64,000 nucleotides of DNA from Ascarosepion bandense (GCA_037127315.1 JBBBDQ010000347.1:2453501-2517500), one strand, 5' to 3'; positions 32,873-43,104 are shown, numbered from the stretch's first letter. Notes: generated by a model from the sequence alone, not told the origin. Program-made: numbers and translations.

Positions 32873-34109
32873 AGGTAACCAAAAAAAGTTATGTCCTTTT
32901 TTGATTAGTCATTGAATAAAGTTGAAATATATAAGAAATGCTTGTAGTAACTGTTTTCAAATTCGGGCAGCCGGAAGTAGGAATACCAGAAGTTATAAAA
33001 ACTAGGCGCACCGTGCTCGGTCATCAGTTATAAGCCGGACAGCTGTGAGAAGAATGAAAGTATCTAGAAAGTGTCTCGTTTGGGGTTGTTTGCTTTACGA
33101 CTTCAAAGTGGGCTTATCAGCAGCTGCATCAAGTCGCCACATATGTCAAGCGTTTGGGGAGAGAGCTGTGGACGGACATACTGCAAGGCGTTGTTTTCGA
33201 AAATTTAAGTCGAGAGATTTGTTTCTCCATGATGAGCCTCGCAGTGGACGGCCGCATGTCTTGAATGACGGAGTCCTGAAGGCGGCCATTGAAGAAGACA
33301 GTAGTCTAACGAGTGGTGAACTTACAAGACAGTTCAACGTTTCCGATAAAAAAGACTTCACCTGCACCGCCTAGGTAAGACGTACAACATGAGCAAGTGG
33401 GTTCCGCAAACGCTGTTGGAGATCCACAAGGGACAACGAGTGGCAGCCTGCGTATCGCTGCTTTCTTGCCCCTGTACCGTATCCTTATTCAATCGAGTGC
33501 TTACCAGTGATGAAACGTAGGTTCTGTACAAATCTCCCAAGCGTCCCAGAGATTGGTTATCTCCTCAAGATTCTGTCTCTTACACCGCTAGACCGCCTAT
33601 GCAACCATGCAAGATTATGCTTTGTGTCTGGTGAACAGGTCGTCAAGTGGTTCATTATGAACTGCTACCAACGGGCCAAACGGACACTGTAGACCTATAC
33701 TCGCAGTAATTGAAACGTATGCAACAGGCATTGCGACAGAAAGAGTCAGCACTGGTCTATCGCAAAGGTGTGCTTTTCCTCAATGACAACGCCAGGCCGT
33801 ATGTCGCGCGAGTGGTCAAGGACACCATACAGTAACTTGGGTGGGACACTTTGTGCCATCCACCTTATTCACCTAAACTTGTGCCATCCGATTACCACCT
33901 CTTCCACTCCCTGGATAATAATCTTCGCGGTAAATCCTTCACCAATGAAGCAGACTTGCGCAAAGCCCTCACGGACTTTTTTTCGTCAATCCCCCCCTAC
34001 GAGTCCCACCGCAAGGGCATTGAACAGCTGGAGAGACGTTGGCAGATGGTGATGGATGACGATGGCGATTACTTTGAAGACTAAATATAAGTTACACATA
34101 CTCTGAAGC
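32873..34109 (+). mobile_element. Mariner transposon of a second subfamily
   Basis: The left boundary is inferred from the break in the SINE-tail repeat and GGTAACCAAAAAAAGTTATG at 32875. The transposase region fills 33053-34084. A matching right terminal repeat was not found before 34110, so the 3' end is probably lost. Confidence 0.7.
33053..34084 (+). pseudogene. Mariner transposase, nearly full length, broken
   Basis: The start is the ATG at 33053 that opens MKVSRKCLVWG. Segments in order: N-terminal helix-turn-helix (AAASSRHICQAFGERAVDGH, RRCFRKFKSRD), linker EPRSGRPHVLNDG, second helix-turn-helix (ELTRQFNVSDKK, then HLHRLGKTYNMSKWVP after a shift near 33360), first catalytic Asp (LTSDET followed by a stop), CVWW region damaged, second Asp (VLFLNDNARPYVARV), third Asp 34 residues later (VPSDYHLFHS), and C-terminus IEQLERRWQMVMDDDGDYFE. 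At least two frameshifts and several stops. All three acidic positions survive, so decay is moderate. Confidence 0.85.
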
Positions 34110-34147
34110 GTTTTCCTCTAAAGTTCCTCTTCTATATCACTGCTAAA
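34110..34147 (+). repeat. Right partner of the inverted arm at 30539-30576
   Basis: CTCTTCTATATCACTGCTAA is the inverse of TTAGCAGTGATATAGGAGAG on the left. Confidence 0.7.
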
Positions 34148-34149
34148 TC

Positions 34150-34330
34150 TATCTATCGCCCGGTTCACACTCCACCCATGTCTATTGAACAGGTGTAGAG
34201 GCTCATCCCTTGTTCCCTGTTTAGGATTTGGTTTCCGGCTTTCTCTTTTCCAATATTTTCATTATTACGTAGCCCCCTGCACATCAGTGGCATTACCGCC
34301 TTGCTCGGGGTGATACGATTAAAAAAAAAT
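34150..34330 (+). repeat. Single LINE-J 5' monomer fused to the LINE-J 3' tail
   Basis: One monomer (CTATCGCCCGGTTCACACTC ... GGTTTCCGGCTTTCTC) is followed at once by TACGTAGCCCCCTGCACATC, CCTTGCTCGGGGTGATACGA and an A run. This is the minimal form of the family, about 180 bp in all. Confidence 0.85.
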
Positions 34331-34344
34331 CCGTTAAGTACCAT

Positions 34345-34960
34345 AGGTGATACACACTGTGGTGATCATGTTTCCCCCCAACATCCGTTCCTATAACACT
34401 ATTGATTAAATGCCATACGTGATAGACGTGATTGAATTTGACCGTGATAAGAGTCAGTCAGTTAAATGCTATAACTGATACCTGCTTGGGCGATCATGTT
34501 TCTTTTGATCCATGATTGACTAGAGAGAAGATTTTTCTGCAGTAGTTTACCATTACTTTTGAGAGAGACTGATTGCCATCAAAGTCATATGACTCTTTCC
34601 TGCAATTTGACCATGACAACAGTCAGTTATTTAAATGCTATAAGTGATACCTGCTTGGGCGATCATGTTTCTTTTGATCCATGATTAACTCGGTAGAAGA
34701 TTTTCCTGCAGTAGATTGCCATTTCTTTTTGAGACAGATTGATTGCCAACCAAAGTTATATGACTCTTTCCTCCAATTTAACCATGATAACAGTCTTAGT
34801 TAAATGCCATACGTGATACACGAATGGATGATGATGTTTTTTTCAATCCATGACTGTCTACGTAGAAATTTGTCCCACGGTAGATATCCATTTTTTCTGC
34901 GGCAGACTGATGGCCAACGAAGATTATATGACTCTTTCCCGCTGTTCATGTCTCTTTAGT
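34345..34960 (-). repeat. Tandem SINE-A tails, 165-171-bp unit
   Basis: The unit start occurs at 34455, 34620 and 34791, with a partial unit before it. It has the same sequence as 32522-32872, from which it is separated by the mariner and the single LINE-derived unit. Confidence 0.75.
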
Positions 34961-35345
34961 TGCTATTCTTCACGCGTCTACTTTTTCCCGTTTTTGTAGC
35001 AACTGTTACATAGCAAACAGTGAATCCCCAAACAAATATAGAACCATTTGAAATTTTAAAAATACATTATAATGGTATAATTATTAGAAATATAGTTTTA
35101 TGTCTAAAAATTAAACAACAATATATATTTATAGTAAAGCTACTAACAGTTTATATTCATAGGAAAAAACTACCAATAATACAAACTTAAGGCAAAATTA
35201 CAATAAATATTATATTTGCAGTGAACATGAAATTAAAAGCATTTCTCTTCTCTTCCTTTTACTAAAATTCAAAAAGAAGTGTGAAATCCTGATTTTGCTG
35301 AATAGGCAAAAGGATTGACCCCTGTACTGAAAGATTAAGATGAAG
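34961..35345. repeat. AT-rich stretch; right part paralogous to 50630-50715
   Basis: 35255-35340 (GTGTGAAATCCTGATTTT, GGATTGACCCCTG) parallels 50665-50725 (GTGTGAAATCCTGGTTTT, GAATTGACCACGTG). The left part has no visible feature. Confidence 0.5.
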
Positions 35346-36752
35346 CCGGTTCACACTCCACCCATGTCTATTGAACAGGTGTAGAGGCTCATCCCTTGTT
35401 CCCTGTTTAGGATGTGGTTTCCGGTTTTCTTTTTTCAAATCTTCTCGCAGTTTTCTTTTTATTTATTTTTTTTTCAATTGGAGTAGATAGACTAAACTAT
35501 CAACCGGTTCACACTCCACCCATGTCTATTGAACAGGTGTAGAGGCTCATCCCTTGTTCCCTGTTTAGGATGTGGTTTCCGGTTTTCTTTTTTCAAATCT
35601 TCTTGCAGTTTTCTTTTTATTTATTTTTTTTTCAATTGGAGTAGATAGACTAAACTATCAACCGGTTCACACTCCACCCATGTCTATTGAACAGGTGTAG
35701 AGGCTCATCCCTTGTTCCCTGTTTAGGATGTGGTTTCCGGTTTTCTTTTTTCCAATCTTCTCGCTGTTTTCTTTTTATTTATTTTTTTTCAATTGGAGTA
35801 GATAGACTAAACTATCACCCGGTTCACACTCCACCCAAGTCTATTGAACAGGTGTAGAGGCTAATCCCTTGTTCCCTGTTTAGGATGTGGTTTCCGGCTT
35901 TCTTTTTTCCAATCTTCTCGCTGTTTTCTTTTTATTTATTTTTTCAATTGAAGCAGATAGACTAAACTACCACCCGGTTCACACTCCACCCATGTCTATT
36001 GAACAGGTGTAGAGGCTAATCCCTTGTTCCCTGTTTAGGATGTGGTTTCCGGCTTTCTTTTTTCCAATCTTCTCGCTGTTTTCTTTTTATTTATTTTTTC
36101 AATTGAAGTAGATAGACTAAATTATCATCCAGTTCACAGTCCACCCATGTCTATTGAACAGGTGTAGAGGCTAATCCCTTGTTCCCTGTTTAAGATGTGG
36201 TTTCCGGCTTTCTTTTTTCAAATCTTCTCGCAGTTTTCTTTTTATTTATTTTTTTTTCAATTGGAGTAGATAGACTAAACTATCAACCGGTTCACACTCC
36301 ACCCATGTCTATTGAACAGGTGTAGAGGCTCATCCCTTGTTCCCTGTTTAAGATGTAGTTTCCGGCTTTCTTTTTTCCAATCTTCTCGCTGTTTTCTTTT
36401 TATTTATTTTTTTTCAATTGGAGTAGATAGACTAAACTATCACCCGGTTCACACTCCACCCATGTCTATTGAACAGGTGTAGAGGCTAATCCCTTGTTCC
36501 CTGTTTAAGATGTGGTTTCCGGCTTTCTTTTTTCCAATCTTCTCGCTGTTTTCATTTTATTTATTTTTTTCAATTGGAGTAGATAGACTAAACTATCAAC
36601 CGGTTCACACTCCACCCATGTCTATTGAACAGGTGTAGAGGCTAATCCCTTGTTCCCTGTTTAGGATGTGGTTTCCGGCTTTCTATTTTCCAATCTTTTC
36701 ACTTTTATGTCGTGGCGTTACCACCTTGCTCGGGGTGATATGATTAAAAAAA
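35346..36752 (+). repeat. LINE-J 5'-monomer array (nine units) ending in the LINE-J 3' tail
   Basis: The CCGGTTCACACTCC marker (CCAGTTCACAGTCC in one unit) starts at 35346, 35504, 35662, 35819, 35974, 36129, 36287, 36444 and 36600, a period of 155-158 bp. The shorter period than at 30.6 kb comes from a shorter T-rich spacer. The last unit runs into a shortened 3' tail (CGTGGCGTTACC, CCTTGCTCGGGGTGATATGA, A run). Flanking AAGCC/AGCCG may be a target duplication. Confidence 0.9.
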
Positions 36753-36756
36753 AAGC

Positions 36757-37430
36757 CGAATTTCGAGATCAGATGTTAAATTAATTTTCTAATCAATGGA
36801 AAGAAGTGACTTGAAAAACTAAGGGAAATGTAATCAAATCTATGTTAACAGTTCATTCGGTAAGAAAGAAAGAAAGCCGAATCAGTCAGCGATATTATAC
36901 ACCAACAACATGTAACACAAGAAACTTCAAGTCTACTAGTACATATAAGGTTCCGTCATACATTCTTTCTCGTTCTTCACTCATGCTAATTTCTTTTACT
37001 TCTTCTCGTTCCTCAAAATTCTCGCCGTCAACAAAGAAGAAAACGACAATAACAACAAGATACTTCAACTGACTTCTTAAACCTAAAGTCCGATAAGTAC
37101 AATTTTCGTTTATTGCTTCACCTTCCTTTTCACTTTCCCGCCCGCCATAAAAAAAGGAAAGGAACAGACTTTATCACTCAACTATTAATCTTTCTACATA
37201 CACACATTCTGCTGATTTACTACTATTTCTCCATGAACGTTTAACTCCTACAAATTCAGGTTATTCTGTTTAGTTAATAACATTTACTTTAAACATAAAA
37301 ACGAAATATGTTATTCTTCGACAAATCCACCTTCTGATGACCTTCTGATAAATCATAAGTTGTAGAGAGTTCAGTTATGTTTAACACAAGCCAAATTTAA
37401 TAAACTTTCGACCATATCCGTGCTACATAT
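36757..37430. repeat. Paralogue of 50735-51290
   Basis: Matches include GATGTTAAATTAATTTTCTA versus GATATTAAATTAATTTCTG, AAGAAGTGACTTGAAAAACT versus GAAGCGACTTGCAAAACT, and AGAGTTCAGTTATGTTTAAC versus GGAGTTCGGTTATGTATGAC. A long AT-rich dispersed repeat, split here by the array at 35346. Confidence 0.65.
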
Positions 37431-37654
37431 AAGATACACCAACCATGTATTTTAGTGTAGATTTATCAAAAATACATTTTATTATAAAATGACCAACGAT
37501 AAATCTTTTCTGTATTTGAAAGCATACAAGTGCGTTCAAAATATACTTAGCTGAAGCCATAAAATGATGTTCAAAATATTTAGATTTCAGCATTAAATAA
37601 CGAATATTGTTTTTATGCAGCTATACAAAATCAATCATCCCGCTAAAGAAAATG

Positions 37655-37715
37655 AGTGATATAGCTCAGTAGTAGAGGAAATAAAAGAAGAGTGAGGTTA
37701 AAACTTTCTGTATTT
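37655..37715 (+). repeat. Possible tRNA-like A box
   Basis: GATATAGCTCAGTAGTAGAG is a good tRNA A box. The only B-box candidate (GAGGTTAAAAC) is poor. Probably a decayed tRNA-derived head. Confidence 0.3.
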
Positions 37716-37719
37716 TCAG

Positions 37720-38145
37720 CCAAATTTCCCATTTAAATTAATGACTAGTGACAGGCGCGCAAATCTTTTTGTCTCTCACTCAAGACAAACGTAGCGGAAA
37801 TCAAACGAGATAATAGCAATCACCCCATGTTTTACCCTGGTTCAATTTCCTTTATATCCAAACTGTAAGGTGGCTAAAAACGAGTCTCTATTAAACATTG
37901 GATTGACTGGCGGATATTAACGAATAGCAATTTATAAACAAAGTAAAGAAGAATGAACGTCTATTCAAATGATATTGTCGACAAATTAGGGAGCTGTACG
38001 CGCATTATTAAGGATCTACGAGCCGCGATACGTAAATCGGTGCAAAAAACAGAAACCGAGTTCCGAGTTCAAATTGTGCCACTGTTGCGTTCAATTTCCC
38101 ATGGATTTGACTCTTTCCTCCGCCCATCCAGTTAAGGATAGATAT
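37720..38145. other. No recognised gene; one anonymous 60-codon frame
   Basis: The frame 37953-38135 encodes a mixed-composition peptide without a known domain. Nothing else seen. Confidence 0.3.
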
Positions 38146-38149
38146 TTTT

Positions 38150-38345
38150 TAATCATGTCACCCCGACCTCACGACATGAATTTCAGCCTGCTATTAGATT
38201 GAAAATCTAGGGCCCACCCTTTCAAAGTTGAAGAAATTAAATGTAAGCGTCACTTATGCTCTAACGTTTTTCTTGATAGATACAATCTCCAAAAATTTAA
38301 ATGCCACGTCAGTTGCCATCTTTTATCACCTTAAACACCTTTCAT
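38150..38345 (+). pseudogene. Small LINE-J-type fragments
   Basis: 38276-38310 reads ISKNLNATSVAIF, or LQKFKCHVSCHLL in the next frame, as at the LINE-J C-terminus. TTTTTAATCATGTCACCCCG at 38149 looks like an inverted piece of the 3' tail. Rearranged remnants. Confidence 0.5.
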
Positions 38346-38688
38346 CTTTTATACTTTCTTCAGTACACACTGTACCCAGTCTTTTCTCTTTCATAACCTG
38401 CTTTGAATTAGTTTCGGGTACGGTGAAAAGATTTAAAAAATAGAAGACAGAGTTTGGAAGAGGAACAGTCCTAAACGCTAGTACGAATTGGAGAGCTCGT
38501 AATCAAACAAATACGAAGATCTGAATTTGCAGGACGTGTTGTAACACGAGGCAAATCTGACATCAAAATCTGAAAGGTTCAAATGAAAAAGCCAAATATA
38601 CCTGGCAAATGCTACACAAGTTGTTATAAAGAAGAGTACTTTATTTAGAAACAAAGAAAAAAAATGTAAACGCGTATGTAATGTAAGA

Positions 38689-38930
38689 GAACAGTGGGGT
38701 AATTACTCGAATTGAGGAATCAGAGAGCCAAGTTCGAATCCAAGTTAACCCATTGGGAAAGGCACGAATCCATTTCTTCTTCCCAAGCAATGGGTAAATA
38801 GCAGGACAGACTAGGTTTTATAGCCTTGGCTGGCAATCAGTCTACTGAAGAATCTCTCTAGTTTCGACAATCGAAGCTTAGGCTCATAAAATAAATATGA
38901 AAATAATATCTCATGTCCATGACCTGTAAG
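38689..38930 (+). repeat. SINE-A copy
   Basis: A tRNA-like head with B box GAGCCAAGTTCGAATCCAAG, then GGGTAAATAGCAGGACAGAC and TTTTATAGCCTTGGCTGGCA. The far 3' tail is diverged. Confidence 0.75.
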
Positions 38931-38937
38931 GTCACCT

Positions 38938-39190
38938 CGAGGTGGTGTAATGGTTAGCAAACTTGTCTCGCTTGAATCATTACAATTGAGTAGTGAGTTC
39001 AATCCTCACTGGGTGACCCATGAAACACTTTCCTACAGGTTTGGGGTTGAGTGCAGGGATAATAACCCTGCCCCATAAAAAAAACGTTTTTGCGGAAAAA
39101 GCAAATGCTGCTCTAGCACACCATTGTGTGTAACGGCTGATGATTTTATTGACAGTAAGCGTTATTTGATGTATTCTATACAATGAAATC
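38938..39190 (+). repeat. SINE-B: second tRNA-derived SINE
   Basis: A box GGTGTAATGGTTAGCAAACT and B box GTGAGTTCAATCCTCACTGG lie at tRNA-like spacing, with a T-arm pairing GTGAG/CTCAC. The body (GGGATAATAACCCTGCCCC) is unlike SINE-A. It follows SINE-A directly. Confidence 0.7.
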
Positions 39191-39310
39191 ACCTCACAGA
39201 TGACGAAGAGGCTTAACGCAACAGAAATGTGGTTCTACACACAAATTTTGGAATGAACATGGTCAGAACATGTAAGTATCAAGGAAAATTACACTAAGTC
39301 AGAAACTGAA
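39191..39310 (+). pseudogene. RTE-like LINE fragment
   Basis: MTKRLNATEMWFYTQILE, a stop, then WSEHVSIKEN corresponds to the segment around LEATEMWFYRRMLRI...EHVSN of other copies. About 120 bp. Confidence 0.6.
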
Positions 39311-39473
39311 CCGGTCTTTTCTCTGACAAATAATAAAGAAAAATGAAATGGAGAAGAAGCGTTTGTAAGAAAATCGTGTCTGTAATGAACCTGACGTTAT
39401 ATCTCGCGGACAATCACTTACCCACCAAAGTAACTTGCCTTCTCTTGTGTCTTTTTATAAATACAGTACTGTG

Positions 39474-39989
39474 CAAAAGTATTAGGAAAAGAACTATTTT
39501 ATCTTATATGAGACATCAAAATAAAATTTAAAATCACCCCTGTCCAAACACTTTTGCACACTACCGGTAGTGTGCAAAAATATTAGGACAGGGGTGATTT
39601 TTCTAAAAACCTCAATGGAATTTAATGTATTAAAAAGAATTTATATTTAATTTTTCCTATTTTCTATTATCTTTTTTTTACTCCCCCTATCGAAATGATA
39701 AATCTAATGTTACTTTGCAAGACACAATTTGGAAACTAATACAAGCTGCTTGGCAGGAGATACCATTAAATACATTAAAGAAGCTTGTGATGTCACTGCC
39801 TGACAGAATGAAATCTGTGATCAAAGCAAAAAGCTTAAATATTAAATTTATTTTGTAACAAGTATCTTCTTGTTAAAGCATTTGTTGAGTAAATCAAATT
39901 AAATTACTTGAATTAAATTCTTTATTTTCTGTCAATATGCCTCATAAAAGATAAGATAGTTCTTGTTCTAATACTTTTGCACAATACTG
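39474..39989 (+). mobile_element. Tc1-like element with a central palindrome
   Basis: The left end CAGTACTGTGCAAAAGTATT is inverted at the right (AATACTTTTGCACAATACTG). 39715-39835 encodes the Tc1 transposase C-terminus (IWKLIQAAWQEIPLNTLKKL, VMSLPDRMKSVIKAK). At 39529-39602 a near-perfect palindrome centred on CTACCGGTAG contains a second pair of Tc1-like ends (GTGTGCAAAAATATTAGG). Confidence 0.8.
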
Positions 39990-40004
39990 TGTTTTCATGC
40001 AGTT

Positions 40005-40250
40005 GCTCTAATGAACTTTCCTACTGACCTGTAGCTTATAGATTTAAGCAATACTTAAATAATTTTTACCTTCCTGGTAGTACCCTCGTGTTGGGATGGG
40101 AATCAACTTTGTTTGAAATATTCTTAAAAGTAAGTCATATTTTGCTTAATTTTAAACTTTTCATGTTTAATTGGTTTTCTTAATTTTTTTTTAATTTAGC
40201 AGAAATCTGTTTGACTGGATTTTAACTAAGTTAAAACTTAGCAATCCACC
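40005..40250. other. No recognisable feature
   Basis: AT-rich spacer between the Tc1 element and the next array. Confidence 0.4.
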
Positions 40251-40254
40251 ACCC

Positions 40255-40703
40255 TGTGTTTGTTTGTGTTTTTTTTTCTTGGAGTAGATAGATCTAACTA
40301 TCGCCTGGTTCACACTCCACCCACGTCTAGTGAACAAGTGAAGAGGCTCATCCCTTGTTCCTTGTTTAGAATGTGGTTTCCGGCTTTCTCTTTTCCAATC
40401 TTTTCACTCTTTTCATTTATTTTTTTCAATTGGAGTAGATAGGCTAAACTATCGCCCGGTTCACACTCCACCCACGTCTTTTGAACAGGTGAAGAGGCTT
40501 ATCCCTTGTTTCCTGTTTAGGATGTGGTTTCCGGCTTTCTCTTTTCCAATCTTTTCACTCTTTTCTTTTTTTTTTTTCAGTTGTGTTTAGGATGTGGTTT
40601 AGGATGTGGTTTCCAGCTTTCTCTTTTCCAATCTTTTCACTCTTACGTAGCCCACTGCACATCAGTGGAGTTACCGCCTTGCTCGGGGTGATATGATTAA
40701 CAA
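40255..40703 (+). repeat. LINE-J 5'-monomer array (two units and a partial) with LINE-J 3' tail
   Basis: It starts with the T-rich leader (TTTGTGTTTTTTTTTCTT, as at 44050) and GGAGTAGATAG. Markers are at 40304 and 40456. A short third piece repeats TTTAGGATGTGG. It ends with TACGTAGCCCACTGCACATC and CCTTGCTCGGGGTGATATGA. This copy keeps the true 5' leader. Confidence 0.9.
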
Positions 40704-40704
40704 A

Positions 40705-41003
40705 CACTTAGTGGTGCAATGGATAGCGACTGAAAATGAGAAATTAGAGAGCCGATTCAAATTCCAGTTAAATTTGTTTTTATTCACTGAAATACATTTG
40801 GGTAATATATTAATCCAATTTTCTCTCTCTATTTATTTTTTAAATAGCAGGACAGGTTGGGTTCTATAGCCTTGGTTGGTAACTAGTCTACCGTAGAAAG
40901 AAATGGCATCATATTGCGGGAAAGTCTTCTGCCTAGTCAGTCATGAATCGAAAGTGATATGATCACCCAAGCGGGTATCACCTATTGCACTTTACTGCCT
41001 GAC
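40705..41003 (+). repeat. SINE-A copy, nearly full length
   Basis: Head TTAGTGGTGCAATGGATAGC (A-box region) and AGCCGATTCAAATTCCAGTT (B box), body GGTTCTATAGCCTTGGTTGG-like, tail GATCACCCAAGCGGGTATCA. It begins right after the preceding array. Confidence 0.8.
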
Positions 41004-41029
41004 TACAGCGTTCACTGGGTTTCATCGTT

Positions 41030-41295
41030 TTACTGGAGAATTAACTAGTTGTAACCCTACGCACTATTTTAATAGTATCTTTTATTGCACTTTTATCTTG
41101 TGGAATTCTTTAATGGCTTCCTACTTCCCTCCCACCTACAATCCTTCAATAGTTAAATCTAATGTTAATCGCAATCCCCCGTCTTCGAGAAACCTGTTTT
41201 TATTGTCGTTTTCCCCACTAATGCCTCTTCAATCTGTTTCAATTCTTTGTATTTTAGCGGCATTTTCGATTTGCTTGGGGGTGAAATGATTAATG
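41030..41295 (+). pseudogene. LINE 3' end, LINE-J relative
   Basis: 41098-41160 reads LWNSLMASYFPPTYN, SIVKSNVNR, the C-terminus of this LINE group (compare RLWHSLPYSCFPDGYNLQKF). The tail GGCATTTTCGATTTGCTTGG, GGGTGAAATGATTA is a diverged LINE-J 3' terminus. Confidence 0.75.
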
Positions 41296-41517
41296 AATGC
41301 ATTGAATAATCTATCCGCTTATAAAAGAGCAGTAAGACATAAATATCGAAGGAACAGAAATATTAAACCGGAAGTGAAATCAGCAGTGGCGAAATTACAG
41401 AGGAACAACTCAGATAAACATATCAGAATTGTAATAGACGTGCTGGTAGCCTTAGATGATTTAAGTAACGACAACTTTGTAAACGTGTCGTTGCCGAATG
41501 ATTATTCGAATGAATGA
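41293..41517 (+). CDS. Anonymous 74-residue open frame
   Basis: The ATG at 41293 opens a Lys/Arg/Asn-rich frame (AYKRAVRHKYRRNRNIKPEV then VIDVLVALDDLSNDNF) ending at TGA 41515-41517. Its residue mix is more protein-like than most chance frames here, but I recognise no domain. It begins at the very end of the LINE 3' terminus, so its ATG falls in or beside retroposon sequence. It could be an exon remnant, part of an unknown element, or chance. Confidence 0.25.
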   Translation: MNALNNLSAYKRAVRHKYRRNRNIKPEVKSAVAKLQRNNSDKHIRIVIDVLVALDDLSNDNFVNVSLPNDYSNE

Positions 41518-41519
41518 AA

Positions 41520-42455
41520 TATATGTCAGATAACCTATAAAGTTATATTTCCATAAAACTTATAGTGAGTTATCCGTTATAGTGAAGAGTAGTCGTGTGT
41601 TGAAGCAGATTAACTGAATTTGGCCTCGTTAGTAGATAGCCCAGTATAAGTTATAAAAGGGGTGATAAAACAAGAAAATCAAATTGAGTATTGAAACAAC
41701 ATTTATATATATACAGAAGGTTTTTTTGCAAATAATGTCTTTAGGATGGGTTCAGAGGACATTAAAATGTTTATAGCAGTAAATGCCGAAGGAGAGTTTG
41801 TGCGTATGTATGCGTGAGCGTTTGTCAGTTAGGAATGTCTTTGATGTATCTGCTTTTTTGGTCGGGTAAGTAGCTCAGGGAACAGCGAAGAAGAAGTTGA
41901 GATGGAAAGGCGAGGCGAGCATGGTGTGATCGCTTGACTAGGTCAAGTGACGTGCTACTTATGCTCGTACTTTCTCAAATGGCGATACGTCCTGTGTCGG
42001 CTTTTTATTTTGTCTTTGTGGGTCCCAGCAAGTCATTTAGGCATTCACACCTGTACTTAATTCTGGGCTTCCCATTGGACGATAAACAAAATTCGCGTAG
42101 GCTCACGAAAAGGAATTTGATATTTATTAATTTTTGGTTTTCTGCCCGAATACATGCGTGGAGCGCGGTGAGCAAAGACCAGTTTTGGTCGTTTGCTTTC
42201 TCGATCTCTGAGGGCAAACATCCGGTCCCTCGCTTTGCTCGGTATCGCCACAAATTTCAGTAAGAAGCCAAGTACAAACGAATGTTATTTTCATCGGACA
42301 ATCAGCCTATTGAATTATGCAAAAAAACTAATCCTAATTCTGATTAATAAAGCGCGTTAGAGAATTTAAGCAAAGTAATTATAATATTCTAACAAAAGAA
42401 CACAATACTTCCACAAAATAATTTAAAAAGATTTCTAATATCGTCATCAGACGAG
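41520..42455. other. No recognised gene; GC-richer patch at 41860-42260
   Basis: Open frames exist on both strands of 41934-42263 (109 codons plus, 82 minus), which usually means composition rather than coding. ATGGCGATACGTCC at 41980 and GGTATCGCCACA at 42241 form a weak inverted pair. Unknown repeat possible. Confidence 0.3.
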
Positions 42456-42459
42456 CTGA

Positions 42460-42810
42460 CAAAATGTGGCGAATCTCTCACTTTTTTGCAGCTATTACGA
42501 TGGAAAGTGCTCGATTGAACTACATCACCCAATACCACCAGGTCTGACATTCACAGGTAGGACCTACCATGCCACTTACATAGTAGTAAAACTACCCACA
42601 CTTTCACCGTACTTCGTTGGCGATAAGTTCCAATCAAGCTTCTTCTCACGGCGAGACACTGCATTTATCAACACAATTCCAAGAAAATTTTTCCTGGTCT
42701 CTACAATCTTCATCTGTTCACGTTAAGAGTCAACCGTTATCTTCTCCTCTTATTCATATAAATTTCTTCTACCCTACCTTGAGTGCCTCCCGGTTTTCTC
42801 TAAGGTGAAC
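42460..42810 (+). pseudogene. LINE C-terminal fragment, LINE-J relative
   Basis: ANLSLFCSYYDGKCSIEL, HPIPPGLTFTGRT and FQSSFFSRRDT align with ASLCLFYKYFHGFCSDEL, the MPPQQVFTRAT segment and the FYSCSFFSRTS segment of the 44-kb element. The divergence suggests a separate subfamily. Confidence 0.7.
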
Positions 42811-42839
42811 CATATTGTAAAAAACAACTACAGTAGCTT

Positions 42840-43020
42840 GTATAAAAAAAAGGGATTACAATATTGCAAATCGCCAGAAGACACCATTCATGGTAGAAAC
42901 CTAGGTCGCGTAATAACTCGTTTACAAATGAAGATCTACAATATAATTCTATTGAGCACGTTTTAATACAAATGTGTACTGGTCTAATTTTATTATGACC
43001 AAAAACTAAGTAATTTAACA
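42840..43020 (+). repeat. SINE-D copy 1
   Basis: AAATCGCCAGAAGACACC, CTACAATATAATTCTATTGA and TTATTATGACCAAAAACTAA match 47836-47985. Confidence 0.6.
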
Positions 43021-43037
43021 ACCAATCAATCAATCAA

Positions 43038-43040
43038 TCA

Positions 43041-43096
<56 letters not shown>
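43038..43096. repeat. (AT)n(GT)n microsatellite
   Basis: AT run, then about 20 GT units. Confidence 0.95.
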
Positions 43097-43097
<1 letters not shown>

Positions 43098-43104
43098 GTC
43101 AGTG

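Noticed and set aside
41934..42263. Host exon (109-codon plus frame, 82-codon minus frame)
   Set aside because: Both strands are open over the same stretch, there is no recognisable domain, and no splice signals are convincing.
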